Shown: positions 1 through 5,462 of the stretch, in pieces
Layout of the letters: each line of letters opens with the position of its first letter
Position numbering within the stretch: position 1 is the stretch's first letter
Assembly: GCA_009838595.1 (NCBI GenBank)
Contig: VXRI01000062.1
Span: 1 to 8,485 of the forward strand
Source: Chloroflexota bacterium
GTDB taxonomy: Bacteria > Chloroflexota > Dehalococcoidia > Lucifugimonadales > JADFKI01
Reading direction: 5' to 3'
DNA length: 8,485 nt
The notes under the pieces: generated by a model
What the model saw: only the letters and a program-made list of their open reading frames with translations
What the model was told of the DNA's origin: nothing
The model's database searches: none
Program-made: the position numbers and the translations under genes

Positions 1-483
1 AATGTACGCTATCTGCCCGACGTGCTGCGCTTCCTCAACGATGAGGTGACTCAGCATTCCGCCAACCGTAACTTCCCAATCCGCGTTCATGACAATTTTT
101 GTGTTGAGATCTTCCTCGGTCAGCAGGTCAATGCACTGGAATGTCTCTTCGCGTACCGTTCGATAGTACGCCATCAGATCGTCGAGCGAAAAGTGAGGCA
201 GGTTTGCGACTTGTTCGACAGAAAATCCAAAGCCGCTGTCGTGTTCAGGAAGACCGAGTCTTTCGTGCCAACCGTCGCGCTCCCAGACCTGTTGAGTATG
301 GCGAATTCGGCGGTTGATGAGACCGTCCTCGACACGCGAGATATGCCAGACCACGAAGTCTATGTGGTGCGATTCGGGCGTGGGTTGGAAGCGGCGCTCT
401 TCCTGCGTAAGCCCCTCTAACGCATCATCCAAGTCTTCCATATATTCCGCTAAGGCGGCTTTCACGATATCTCTGAAGTCCAT
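1..483 (-). CDS. DinB-fold protein, C-terminus cut by window edge
   Basis: The visible N-terminal 161 residues read as a DinB/YfiT-type four-helix-bundle protein. This superfamily of usually metal-binding proteins includes thiol transferases and many members of unknown role. The expected histidines are present: His47 in WHISRVED, and His146 and His154 in a SHLIVEEAQHVGQ helix near the visible end. The spacing fits the three-histidine metal site of the family. Families of this type are commonly 150-180 residues, so probably only a few residues are missing. The ATG at 483 lies 3 nt after the mnmA stop, and an AAAGG Shine-Dalgarno sits at the very end of mnmA, so the gene is almost certainly co-transcribed and perhaps translationally coupled with mnmA. 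Its substrate and function cannot be inferred. No link to tRNA thiolation is shown beyond position, although some relatives act on thiols. Confidence 0.85.
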   Translation of the reverse strand, partial: MDFRDIVKAALAEYMEDLDDALEGLTQEERRFQPTPESHHIDFVVWHISRVEDGLINRRIRHTQQVWERDGWHERLGLPEHDSGFGFSVEQVANLPHFSLDDLMAYYRTVREETFQCIDLLTEEDLNTKIVMNADWEVTVGGMLSHLIVEEAQHVGQIAYI

Positions 484-486
484 GAA

Positions 487-1608
487 CTACCTTTCGGCAA
501 GCACTTCCAGGGGAGCCGGAGCCTCGATTTCGATGATGCCGCCGCCGATGATTTCTTCGCTCCAATAGAAGGTAACTGCCTGTCCCGGTGTTACGGCGCG
601 CTGAGGCTCATCAAAGCGCAACTCCGCCCAATCGCCATGAGGAACAAGAATCGCGGCAGCTTCGCTCGCCTTATACCGAATCTTGGCGGTTACTTCCAGC
701 GGCTTGTCCGGCGGCTCGCCTGCGACATAGTTGACGCGGGACGCCCAGAGTTCGCGGCACATCAGGTCCTCGTGCCTGCCGAGAACAACGCGGTTGGCGT
801 CAGCGTCTATCGCGGTAACATACATAGGCTCGCCCGTGTTACCCTGCAAGCCAAGTCCCCTGCGCTGTCCGATGGTGAAGAATTGGATGCCTGGGTGCGT
901 GCCCAACACATTGCCGTGCGCGTCCACCATGTCGCCCGGCTTTGGTTCAACGCGCTTCCCTACGAACTTGCGATAGTCTCCGTCCGGAATAAAGCAGATT
1001 TCCTGGCTGTCCGGCTTGTCCGCGACCGGCAATCCGGCGTCCGCTGCAATGCGGCGAATGTCAGACTTTGGGTATTCGCCTACCGGCAGCAATAGGCGGC
1101 TCAACTCCGCCTGCCGAAGCGTGAACAATACATAAGACTGGTCCTTGCCGGCGTCTCTACCCTTCAGCAGCCTTGTGCGCTTACCGTCTCTGCGGATGCG
1201 CGCATAGTGGCCGGTGGCGATGTAGTCGGCATCCATGAACAATGCACGGCGGAGCAGGAAGTCGAACTTAATCTTGTCGTTGCAAGCAAGGCACGGGTGC
1301 GGCGTGCGCCCGCGGTCGTATTCGCGCACAAAGTAATCTATGACATGCTGCTTGAACTCGCGCTCGAAGTTGACGAAGTAGTGGCGCGCGCCGATGGCAT
1401 CGCACACGCGGCGGGCGTCCTGCACATCTTCTACGGAGCAGCAACGCTTGTTCAGCGGCGCGGCTGCGGCGTCTTCCTCAGACCAAAGCCGCATCGTAAC
1501 GCCCACGACATCATAGCCCTGCCGCTTCAGCAGCAAGGCGGCAACGGAAGAGTCCACTCCCCCGCTCATAGCGACCACGACGCGCTTGTTGTTAGTGCTT
1601 GTATTCAT
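487..1608 (-). CDS. mnmA: tRNA-specific 2-thiouridylase MnmA
   Basis: MnmA activates C2 of U34 in Lys, Glu and Gln tRNAs with ATP and inserts sulfur to give s2U34, a cytoplasmic reaction. The 373-residue reading starts with a PP-loop SGGVDSS (residues 15-21) for ATP binding. The CLACNDKIKF motif supplies Cys109, equivalent to the catalytic cysteine of the CNxxIKF motif. The SQEICFIP motif supplies Cys205, the persulfide-carrying partner. ATGHYA (131-136) and GKDQSYVLF (154-162) are also typical. The C-terminal third matches the usual beta-barrel regions, including FTIGQRRGLG. Length is normal for the family (about 360-380). I chose ATG 1608 over an in-frame GTG at 1626, because the GTG lies inside a plausible promoter whose start point falls on the ATG, and neither start has a good Shine-Dalgarno. 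The dinB-like gene follows directly. Confidence 0.97.
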   Translation of the reverse strand: MNTSTNNKRVVVAMSGGVDSSVAALLLKRQGYDVVGVTMRLWSEEDAAAAPLNKRCCSVEDVQDARRVCDAIGARHYFVNFEREFKQHVIDYFVREYDRGRTPHPCLACNDKIKFDFLLRRALFMDADYIATGHYARIRRDGKRTRLLKGRDAGKDQSYVLFTLRQAELSRLLLPVGEYPKSDIRRIAADAGLPVADKPDSQEICFIPDGDYRKFVGKRVEPKPGDMVDAHGNVLGTHPGIQFFTIGQRRGLGLQGNTGEPMYVTAIDADANRVVLGRHEDLMCRELWASRVNYVAGEPPDKPLEVTAKIRYKASEAAAILVPHGDWAELRFDEPQRAVTPGQAVTFYWSEEIIGGGIIEIEAPAPLEVLAER

Positions 1609-1643
1609 AGAAAAAGCGTAGCACACGAGCGGATGGGGTTCAA
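1609..1643 (-). promoter_or_regulatory. Putative mnmA promoter (leaderless layout)
   Basis: Read on the minus strand there is a -35-like TTGAAC (1638-1643), a 17-bp spacer, a -10-like TACGCT (1615-1620) preceded by TGC (an extended -10 element), then 6 bp before the ATG at 1608. A start point 7 nt after the -10 would be the A of the ATG, so the message would be leaderless. The hexamers match consensus only partly (4/6 and 3/6). The call leans on the correct spacing, the extended -10, the absence of a Shine-Dalgarno and the similar arrangement at rsfS. Confidence 0.4.
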
Positions 1644-1710
1644 TGAAATTATGGCGCCGCAGCGGAGTTCAAATCTGAAAGGTCATCAATAATTTTGGCG
1701 AGGCGGATTT

Positions 1711-1854
1711 TCAACGCGATATGCGCTGCACAAGGGCGTCAGGACTAACCGAATAAGCACTGGACACATCTTCGCTAAAGGGCTCCTCCTTGAACTGCTT
1801 GCACCATCCTGCAAGGTACGCTCTAATTCTGGCTTCATCGCCATTCTGAACAAA
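1711..1854 (-). pseudogene. Degenerate coding remnant, unknown family
   Basis: On the minus strand, after an in-frame TAG at 1855-1857, 47 sense codons run to a TGA at 1711-1713 without an ATG start. The peptide looks protein-like: mixed charge, segments such as NGDEARIRAYLAGW and KEEPFSEDVSS, and a VQRISR end. The frame upstream of the TAG is also protein-like (NGKWELEQ) before another stop, which fits the tail of a gene carrying nonsense or frameshift damage. No family is assigned. The longer open frame over the same bases (1686-1907) has a biased, less protein-like composition. It could be a chance frame, so confidence is low. Confidence 0.3.
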
Positions 1855-1939
1855 CTATTGTTCGAGTTCCCATTTCCCGTTCCGAACGAGAAGCCTTTAA
1901 CCTTCATCCAGCCTCCGAGTGCTGGCGGATATATCCAGG

Positions 1940-2147
1940 CTACCGTAATGCGCTGGGCATGAAGTGGACAGTGCGCTCGAATACTTGCGATTCTTGCCCA
2001 AAATAAGTGACAGCCACGGTTTTGACGGCGACATTGAGAAGTTGCTCGGCTGCCTCACGCACTTTAACATCATCGAATTGAAGCAAAAACCTCATGCATC
2101 GCTTCAAGATTACCCACTGCGTCCATTACGAATATCCTATCCGCCAT
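1940..2147 (-). pseudogene. Frameshifted small gene or gene start remnant
   Basis: A minus-strand ATG at 2147 has a strong Shine-Dalgarno (AGGAG, 8 nt upstream, with AGGGGAG closer). It begins MADRIFVMDAVGNLE, a beginning that resembles the N-termini of hypothetical proteins I associate with Chloroflexota, though I cannot verify that here. The frame stops after 25 codons (TGA 2070-2072). A one-base shift near 2095 opens a second frame starting MRFLLQFDDV that runs 51 residues to TAG 1940-1942 and reads like a soluble protein (REAAEQLLNVAV, ESQVFERTV). Read together they suggest one gene of about 70-75 codons with a single-base frameshift, or two overlapping very short genes. Function is unknown. 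Confidence 0.35.
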
Positions 2148-2199
2148 CTCCCCTACTCCTGCAACTTCCATATTATTCCATCCACCTCATTCCACCCGT

Positions 2200-2229
2200 T
2201 TGACCTCACCCACTCCGCAAACCTATAAT
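2200..2229 (+). promoter_or_regulatory. Near-consensus promoter for leaderless rsfS
   Basis: TTGACC (2200-2205) matches the sigma-70 -35 box at 5/6 and TATAAT (2224-2229) is a perfect -10 box, with an 18-bp spacer. The rsfS ATG begins at 2236, 6 nt after the -10, where transcription would normally initiate at an A or G. The transcript is therefore predicted to start on, or within a base or two of, the start codon and to have no Shine-Dalgarno. None is visible upstream of this ATG. Confidence 0.75.
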
Positions 2230-2235
2230 ATCCTC

Positions 2236-2604
2236 ATGACACAAGCGCAACAGATTACCATGCAACCGCTCGATTATGCACGATACGCCGCCGATGTCGC
2301 CTCCGACAAGTTGGCGACTGACATCGTAGTGTTGGACATTTCAAGCATCAGCGATTTCACGGACTATTTCGTGATTATCAGCGTGGAGTCCACGCGACAG
2401 ATGCGTGCGCTCGTCGAAGACCTTGAGCACGCGCTGGAGGAAAAAGGCGGCATAAGACACCACCGCGAAGGCGCGCCCGAATCCGGCTGGATGCTGCTAG
2501 ACTTCGGCGATGTTGTCATCCATGTGTTCGGCGTAGAAGAGCGGCAGTTCTACGCACTTGAAGCGGCGTGGCCCGAGGCTACCGAGCTAGTCAGGATTCT
2601 ATAA
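2236..2604 (+). CDS. rsfS: Ribosomal silencing factor RsfS
   Basis: RsfS (Iojap/DUF143 family) binds ribosomal protein L14 (uL14) on the 50S subunit and blocks joining with 30S, lowering translation in stationary phase or starvation. The 122-residue protein shows the family core: a helix with YARYAADVASDKLATDIVVLDI, the ISDFTDYFVI segment (around residues 38-49), and the GWMLLDFGDVVIHVF motif, followed by an FYALEAAW end. Length is typical (105-130). The open frame extends back to a TTG at 2200, but that TTG is the -35 box, so ATG 2236 is chosen. ATG 2260 is a less likely alternative. nadD, its frequent neighbour, is absent. The 3' end overlaps the convergent ndk by 14 bp. Confidence 0.95.
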   Translation: MTQAQQITMQPLDYARYAADVASDKLATDIVVLDISSISDFTDYFVIISVESTRQMRALVEDLEHALEEKGGIRHHREGAPESGWMLLDFGDVVIHVFGVEERQFYALEAAWPEATELVRIL

Positions 2605-3043
2605 TCCAGTCCTCTATGCCACGCTCATAGTCAATAATCTCCCCTTCGTCGAAGAAGAGCGCGAGTTCCGTCTCAGCGGATTCCTGCGAATCCGAGCCGT
2701 GAATCAGGTTCATTCCGATAGTCAGCCCAAAGTCGCCACGAATGGTGCCGGGTGTAGCCTCGACCGGATTTGTCGCGCCCATCGTGGTTCGCACCACATC
2801 CACTGCGTTCTCGCCTTCGACCGCGATGGCAATCAACGGCGAGGATGTGATGAACTGCACCAGCCCCGCAAAAAATGGCTTGTCCACATGTGCGCCGTAG
2901 TGCTCGTGCGCCAGTTCTGGGGTTACCTGCAGCATCTTCATGCCCGCGAGTTTCAGCCCGCGCCGTTCAAGCCGCGCTATGATTTCACCGCTGAGACCGC
3001 GCTGCACGGCGTCGGGCTTGATGAGTACCAAGGTTCTCTGCAT
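2591..3043 (-). CDS. ndk: Nucleoside-diphosphate kinase
   Basis: Ndk transfers the gamma-phosphate of ATP to other NDPs through a phosphohistidine and maintains NTP and dNTP pools in the cytoplasm. The 150-residue protein begins MQRTLVLIKPDAVQRG (Lys9 near the nucleotide phosphate site). It carries the catalytic NLIHGSDSQESA motif with His115 and ends with the usual LALFF and DYE elements. Length is slightly above the 130-150 typical of bacteria. The open frame extends back another 28 codons into tsaB, but the true start is ATG 3043: it aligns with the family N-terminus and has AGGAG (3055-3059) in the 19-nt gap after the tsaB stop. It is the last gene of a tsaE-tsaB-ndk operon. Confidence 0.97.
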   Translation of the reverse strand: MQRTLVLIKPDAVQRGLSGEIIARLERRGLKLAGMKMLQVTPELAHEHYGAHVDKPFFAGLVQFITSSPLIAIAVEGENAVDVVRTTMGATNPVEATPGTIRGDFGLTIGMNLIHGSDSQESAETELALFFDEGEIIDYERGIEDWIIES

Positions 3044-3062
3044 ATTGCCTATCGCTCCTGAT

Positions 3063-3752
3063 TCAAGTGTTTCGCCAAGTTCGGTTCGCAGTGCTGACCT
3101 GCGAACTGCGCAGATACAGCGGTTCAAGTGTCAAGGAATCCGCCACACGTCCTGCTTGCAGTTCGCGGTAGCCAATGGACGCCAGTGTGCCTGCTCGCCG
3201 TGTTGGTGGCGCCAATTCGACGATGTTCGCGGCGGGACCGAATGCATCGCGCAGCAACCCTGTCACTTGCGCAACGCCTTCGCCGCAGATGATTGCGCCC
3301 ATCGATACAAAATATGAAATCGTATCCACGAGTTCGTCATGCTCCACAACCATATCTCCGCGCGGCGCTCCATGCGAGAATATGCCGAGATACACGCGCC
3401 GTCTGCCTGCGCCGACCAGCGCGCAGACAGGACCGCCCAATTCGAGGTATGGTTGTGCCTCGATGTCCAGCGAGCCGACAGCTACCAGCGGTATATCGAG
3501 CGACATCGCCATCGCCTTCGCCGCGCTCATGCCCACACGCAGCGCACTGAACCCGCCCGGTCCGGACGCAATGTATATGGCATCGAGTTCGCTGGCGCAT
3601 ATACCCGTGCGCTCAAGCAGGCTCATTATGCTCGGCACAAGTTCGACGGAATGGTTGCGCTCGGAGCGCCAAGTCAGTTCGACGACTGAATCGCCATTGC
3701 AGGACAAGCCTATTGATGCAAAGCGCGTGGATGTGTCAATGGCAAGTTCCAT
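3063..3752 (-). CDS. tsaB: t6A synthesis protein TsaB
   Basis: TsaB is the inactive Kae1/TsaD paralogue that dimerises with TsaD, and with TsaE forms the complex transferring threonylcarbamoyl to A37 of ANN-decoding tRNAs. The 229-residue protein starts MELAIDTSTRFASIGL, the ASKHA-fold beta-hairpin. It continues with RNHSVELVPSI (about residues 33-43) and the hallmark ASGPGGFSALRVGMSAAKAMA (about 62-82). It lacks the metal-binding histidine pair of TsaD, as expected. Its ATG follows the tsaE stop by 2 nt (TAA CG ATG), with a GAAGGCGAGG stretch in the tsaE tail available as ribosome-binding site. The usual rimI and tsaD neighbours are not here. ndk takes the next position. Confidence 0.95.
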   Translation of the reverse strand: MELAIDTSTRFASIGLSCNGDSVVELTWRSERNHSVELVPSIMSLLERTGICASELDAIYIASGPGGFSALRVGMSAAKAMAMSLDIPLVAVGSLDIEAQPYLELGGPVCALVGAGRRRVYLGIFSHGAPRGDMVVEHDELVDTISYFVSMGAIICGEGVAQVTGLLRDAFGPAANIVELAPPTRRAGTLASIGYRELQAGRVADSLTLEPLYLRSSQVSTANRTWRNT

Positions 3753-3754
3753 CG

Positions 3755-4312
3755 TTATGCCTCGCCTTCTGTCCCACCGTTATCCGGGGCATCGTTGCCG
3801 GGCGTAGTGGCTTCGAGAGAAGATGCGCCGCCAAACTGCTTTTCAAGATCGTTCATAATCGTGTGGTATCGATTTGTGTCAGCGCTGAATGTAAGAGTGC
3901 GGGTTTGGTCGCCGGTTGACTCGATGCGAACCGTTAGGCACTCGCCTATGAAGGCATCGCTGCCCTTTTCCGCCCACTCCACGACGCACACGCCGTCGCC
4001 CAGAAAGTAGTCGTCAAGCCCAAGGTCGATAACCTCTTCGATGCTGTCGAGGCGGTACAAATCCATGTGATACAGCGTTAGGCGCGCCGCGTACTCGCAA
4101 ATCAGCACGAAAGTCGGGCTGCGCGCGTACTCGTCTCCGCCAAGTCCCCACAGGATGCCCTGCGTCAGGCACGTCTTGCCCGCGCCGAGATCGCCGGACA
4201 GCAGGAACACATCGCCCGTGCGTGCGTGCGCGCCAAGAAGCCTGCCGACCGCTTGCGTCTGCTCCGGACTGCTTGTCATAAGTGAAATTGTCTGCTTCGT
4301 ATCGGTTTCCAT
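3755..4312 (-). CDS. tsaE: t6A synthesis ATPase TsaE
   Basis: TsaE is the P-loop ATPase that binds the TsaB-TsaD dimer and is needed for multi-turnover t6A37 synthesis. Read from ATG 4312 it has 185 residues. It carries a Walker A GDLGAGKT (40-47), SPTFVL (65-70), HMDLYRLDS (82-90), the EEVIDLGLDDYF segment and VVEWAEKG (110-117), the standard TsaE order. About 28 C-terminal residues after position 157 are Gly/Glu/Asp/Thr-rich and probably disordered, making it longer than the usual 150-160. ATG 4312 gives the beta-strand that precedes SPEQT in relatives. A TTG at 4336 lies on a -35-like TTGACA, and ATG 4279 would remove that strand. It is the first gene of the tsaE-tsaB-ndk operon. Confidence 0.95.
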   Translation of the reverse strand: METDTKQTISLMTSSPEQTQAVGRLLGAHARTGDVFLLSGDLGAGKTCLTQGILWGLGGDEYARSPTFVLICEYAARLTLYHMDLYRLDSIEEVIDLGLDDYFLGDGVCVVEWAEKGSDAFIGECLTVRIESTGDQTRTLTFSADTNRYHTIMNDLEKQFGGASSLEATTPGNDAPDNGGTEGEA

Positions 4313-4322
4313 AGATGTTTTA

Positions 4323-4339
4323 CGCTTGCCTGTCAAGCG
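4323..4339 (-). promoter_or_regulatory. Inverted repeat around TTGACA before tsaE
   Basis: A perfect 6-bp inverted repeat, CGCTTG and CAAGCG separated by 5 bp, lies 11 nt upstream of the chosen tsaE ATG. Read on the minus strand it contains a perfect TTGACA (4331-4336). With a 17-bp spacer the -10 position would be TATGGA (4308-4313), a weak match that overlaps the ATG at 4312. A promoter here would therefore favour the downstream ATG 4279. Alternatively the repeat is an operator, or a small hairpin in a longer leader. The role is unresolved. Confidence 0.3.
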
Positions 4340-4402
4340 ATGAACATGGGTGTATCATGTTCGGGCATCGCATGTAGCACTGTCATTTACACATATCATT
4401 CG

Positions 4403-4427
4403 TGCACCATTTGTTTGCACCATTTGT
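4403..4427 (+). repeat. 12-bp tandem direct repeat, period 13 bp
   Basis: TGCACCATTTGT occurs twice, at 4403-4414 and 4416-4427, separated by a single T. It lies in the region between the divergent tsaE and phosphoesterase genes (4313-4535), 109 bp upstream of the phosphoesterase ATG. Exact repeats this close in an intergenic region are candidates for a regulator-binding site or a slippage duplication. I saw no strong promoter hexamer pair placed around them. TAGAAT (4469-4474) is the best isolated -10-like box nearby. Confidence 0.6.
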
Positions 4428-4535
4428 ACGCTGGCAGACTGCGGACATGCACGAAATATCCGTGAAGATAGAATACCAGAACAATGCGCGGGCTGGTAAG
4501 AGATTCCCATCGCGCAGAGCGGTAGGATATAGGCA

Positions 4536-5267
4536 ATGAGAACGCTGATAGTCGCAGATGTGCACAGCAACCTTGCTGCGTTTCAAGCGGTAATCGATGA
4601 CGCGGTGACGAACGGCGGCTTCGACGAGATATGGTCACTTGGAGACATCTTGGGCTATGGACCGGAGCCGTCCGAGTGCATCGAACTGCTGCGCTCGTAT
4701 CCGCACAAAATGGTCGCGGGCAATCACGACCTAGGCTCGGTGGGCGAAGTATCACTGAGACGCTTCAATCCATACGCGGCTGCGGCGAATCAGTGGACAG
4801 GCAAGCAGCTCACACGCGAGCAGGCAGACTATATCCGCGCACTGCCGTTGACATTGGAAATCGGCGAGTTCACGCTGGCACACGGCAGCCCGCGCGACCC
4901 AATTTGGGAATACCTGACGACCGCCGAAGCCGCAATCGCCTGCTTCACGCACGTCGAGACATACTGGTGTCTGGTCGGGCATTCGCACCTGCCGTTCCTA
5001 TGCATCCCGCGACTAGACAGCGCCGTGTTCATGGAACTGCCGAAAGATCGGCGCGTGCAGCTCGACGATAACCCGCTGATAATCAACCCCGGTTCCGTCG
5101 GCCAACCCCGCGACCGCGACCCGCGCGCCAGCTTCGCCGTGTACGACGATGCGGACAACACGATACTGCATAGGCGCGTTCCCTACGACATAAAAACCAC
5201 GCAAGAGAAGATGCGCCGCCACAACTTGCCGGACTTCCTAATCGAACGGCTCGCAGTGGGGCATTAG
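4536..5267 (+). CDS. Calcineurin-like metallophosphoesterase
   Basis: This 243-residue cytoplasmic protein carries the complete dinuclear-metal site of the calcineurin-like (Metallophos_2, YfcE/MJ0936-type) family. It has DVHSN (Asp8, His10), GDILGYGPEP (Asp37), GNHD (Asn63, His64), AHGSP in the middle and GHSHLPF in the last third, followed by NPGSVGQPRD. Relatives hydrolyse phosphodiesters or small phosphate esters, and the natural substrate is unknown. The ATG is supported by MRTLIVADVHSN matching the family start exactly. AGGA lies 8 nt upstream, giving a modest ribosome-binding site. It is transcribed divergently from tsaE and appears monocistronic. A decayed copy of its C-terminal end follows at 5285-5443. 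The last ordered part reads YDIKTTQEKM then LPDFLIERLA. Confidence 0.93.
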   Translation: MRTLIVADVHSNLAAFQAVIDDAVTNGGFDEIWSLGDILGYGPEPSECIELLRSYPHKMVAGNHDLGSVGEVSLRRFNPYAAAANQWTGKQLTREQADYIRALPLTLEIGEFTLAHGSPRDPIWEYLTTAEAAIACFTHVETYWCLVGHSHLPFLCIPRLDSAVFMELPKDRRVQLDDNPLIINPGSVGQPRDRDPRASFAVYDDADNTILHRRVPYDIKTTQEKMRRHNLPDFLIERLAVGH

Positions 5268-5284
5268 CAGTATCGGCACGGAGA

Positions 5285-5443
5285 GATTAGCGCGGCACGA
5301 TAACGCACCACCGCGTTTGAGTACGACATTTCAGCAACGCAGGATAAGATGCCTTAGCGGAGTTGCGAGACCTCCTGACCGAACGGTCCAACAATCAAGA
5401 ACTAGGCACTGTGACGGTAGGTTGGCTAGCGCTACGCGGTTAA
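5285..5443 (+). pseudogene. Relic of a second phosphoesterase C-terminus
   Basis: Downstream of the intact phosphoesterase the sequence matches that gene's 3' end at an offset of about 138 bp. TACGACAT is identical (5322-5329 versus 5184-5191). ACGCAGGATAAGATGC matches 14 of 16, and the 24 bp ending GAACGG match 19 of 24. Translated in pieces, TITHHRV, EYDISATQDKM and LRDLLTER correspond to TILHRRV, PYDIKTTQEKM and LPDFLIER. The three pieces are in different frames: one base is gained before EYD and one is lost after KM. A TAG interrupts the first piece. The last frame then runs open to TAA 5441-5443. It is a non-functional remnant of a diverged tandem paralogue, or of an older 3' end of the same gene. 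Confidence 0.75.
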
Positions 5444-5462
5444 GACTGTTCGCTGCCATATT

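Larger units (their letters stand above)
1644..2199. other. Long intergenic region with gene remnants
   Basis: This stretch between mnmA and rsfS holds no intact gene that I recognise. It contains two minus-strand coding remnants (listed separately at 1711-1854 and 1940-2147), a 28-bp segment bounded by inverted GTTCG/CGAAC arms (1860-1887) and a perfect 10-bp palindrome GGATATATCC (1927-1936). Open frames of 73 codons (minus, 1686-1907) and 79 codons (plus, 1964-2203) also cross it. Neither has a convincing Shine-Dalgarno or a recognisable domain, and both look like chance frames. No terminator-grade GC hairpin with a T-tract was seen. The region looks like decayed or inserted sequence rather than a designed regulatory leader. 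Confidence 0.6.

Noticed and set aside
22..420. 132-codon plus-strand frame
   Set aside because: It is antisense to the DinB-fold gene, whose histidine motifs and operon position are convincing.
1609..1626. GTG start giving six extra residues on MnmA
   Set aside because: It lies between the candidate -35 and -10 boxes, lacks a Shine-Dalgarno, and the protein is complete from ATG 1608.
1964..2203. 79-codon plus-strand frame before rsfS
   Set aside because: Its end is Pro/Leu/Tyr-rich low-complexity translation, there is no ribosome-binding site, and the opposite strand carries the better-supported remnant.
2200..2235. TTG-initiated 12-codon N-terminal extension of RsfS
   Set aside because: The bases form a TTGACC/TATAAT promoter with correct spacing, and the extra residues do not resemble the family N-terminus.
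3044..3127. 28-codon upstream extension of Ndk
   Set aside because: It runs back through the gap into tsaB, and the family start MQRTLVLIKPDA at 3043 has its own AGGAG.
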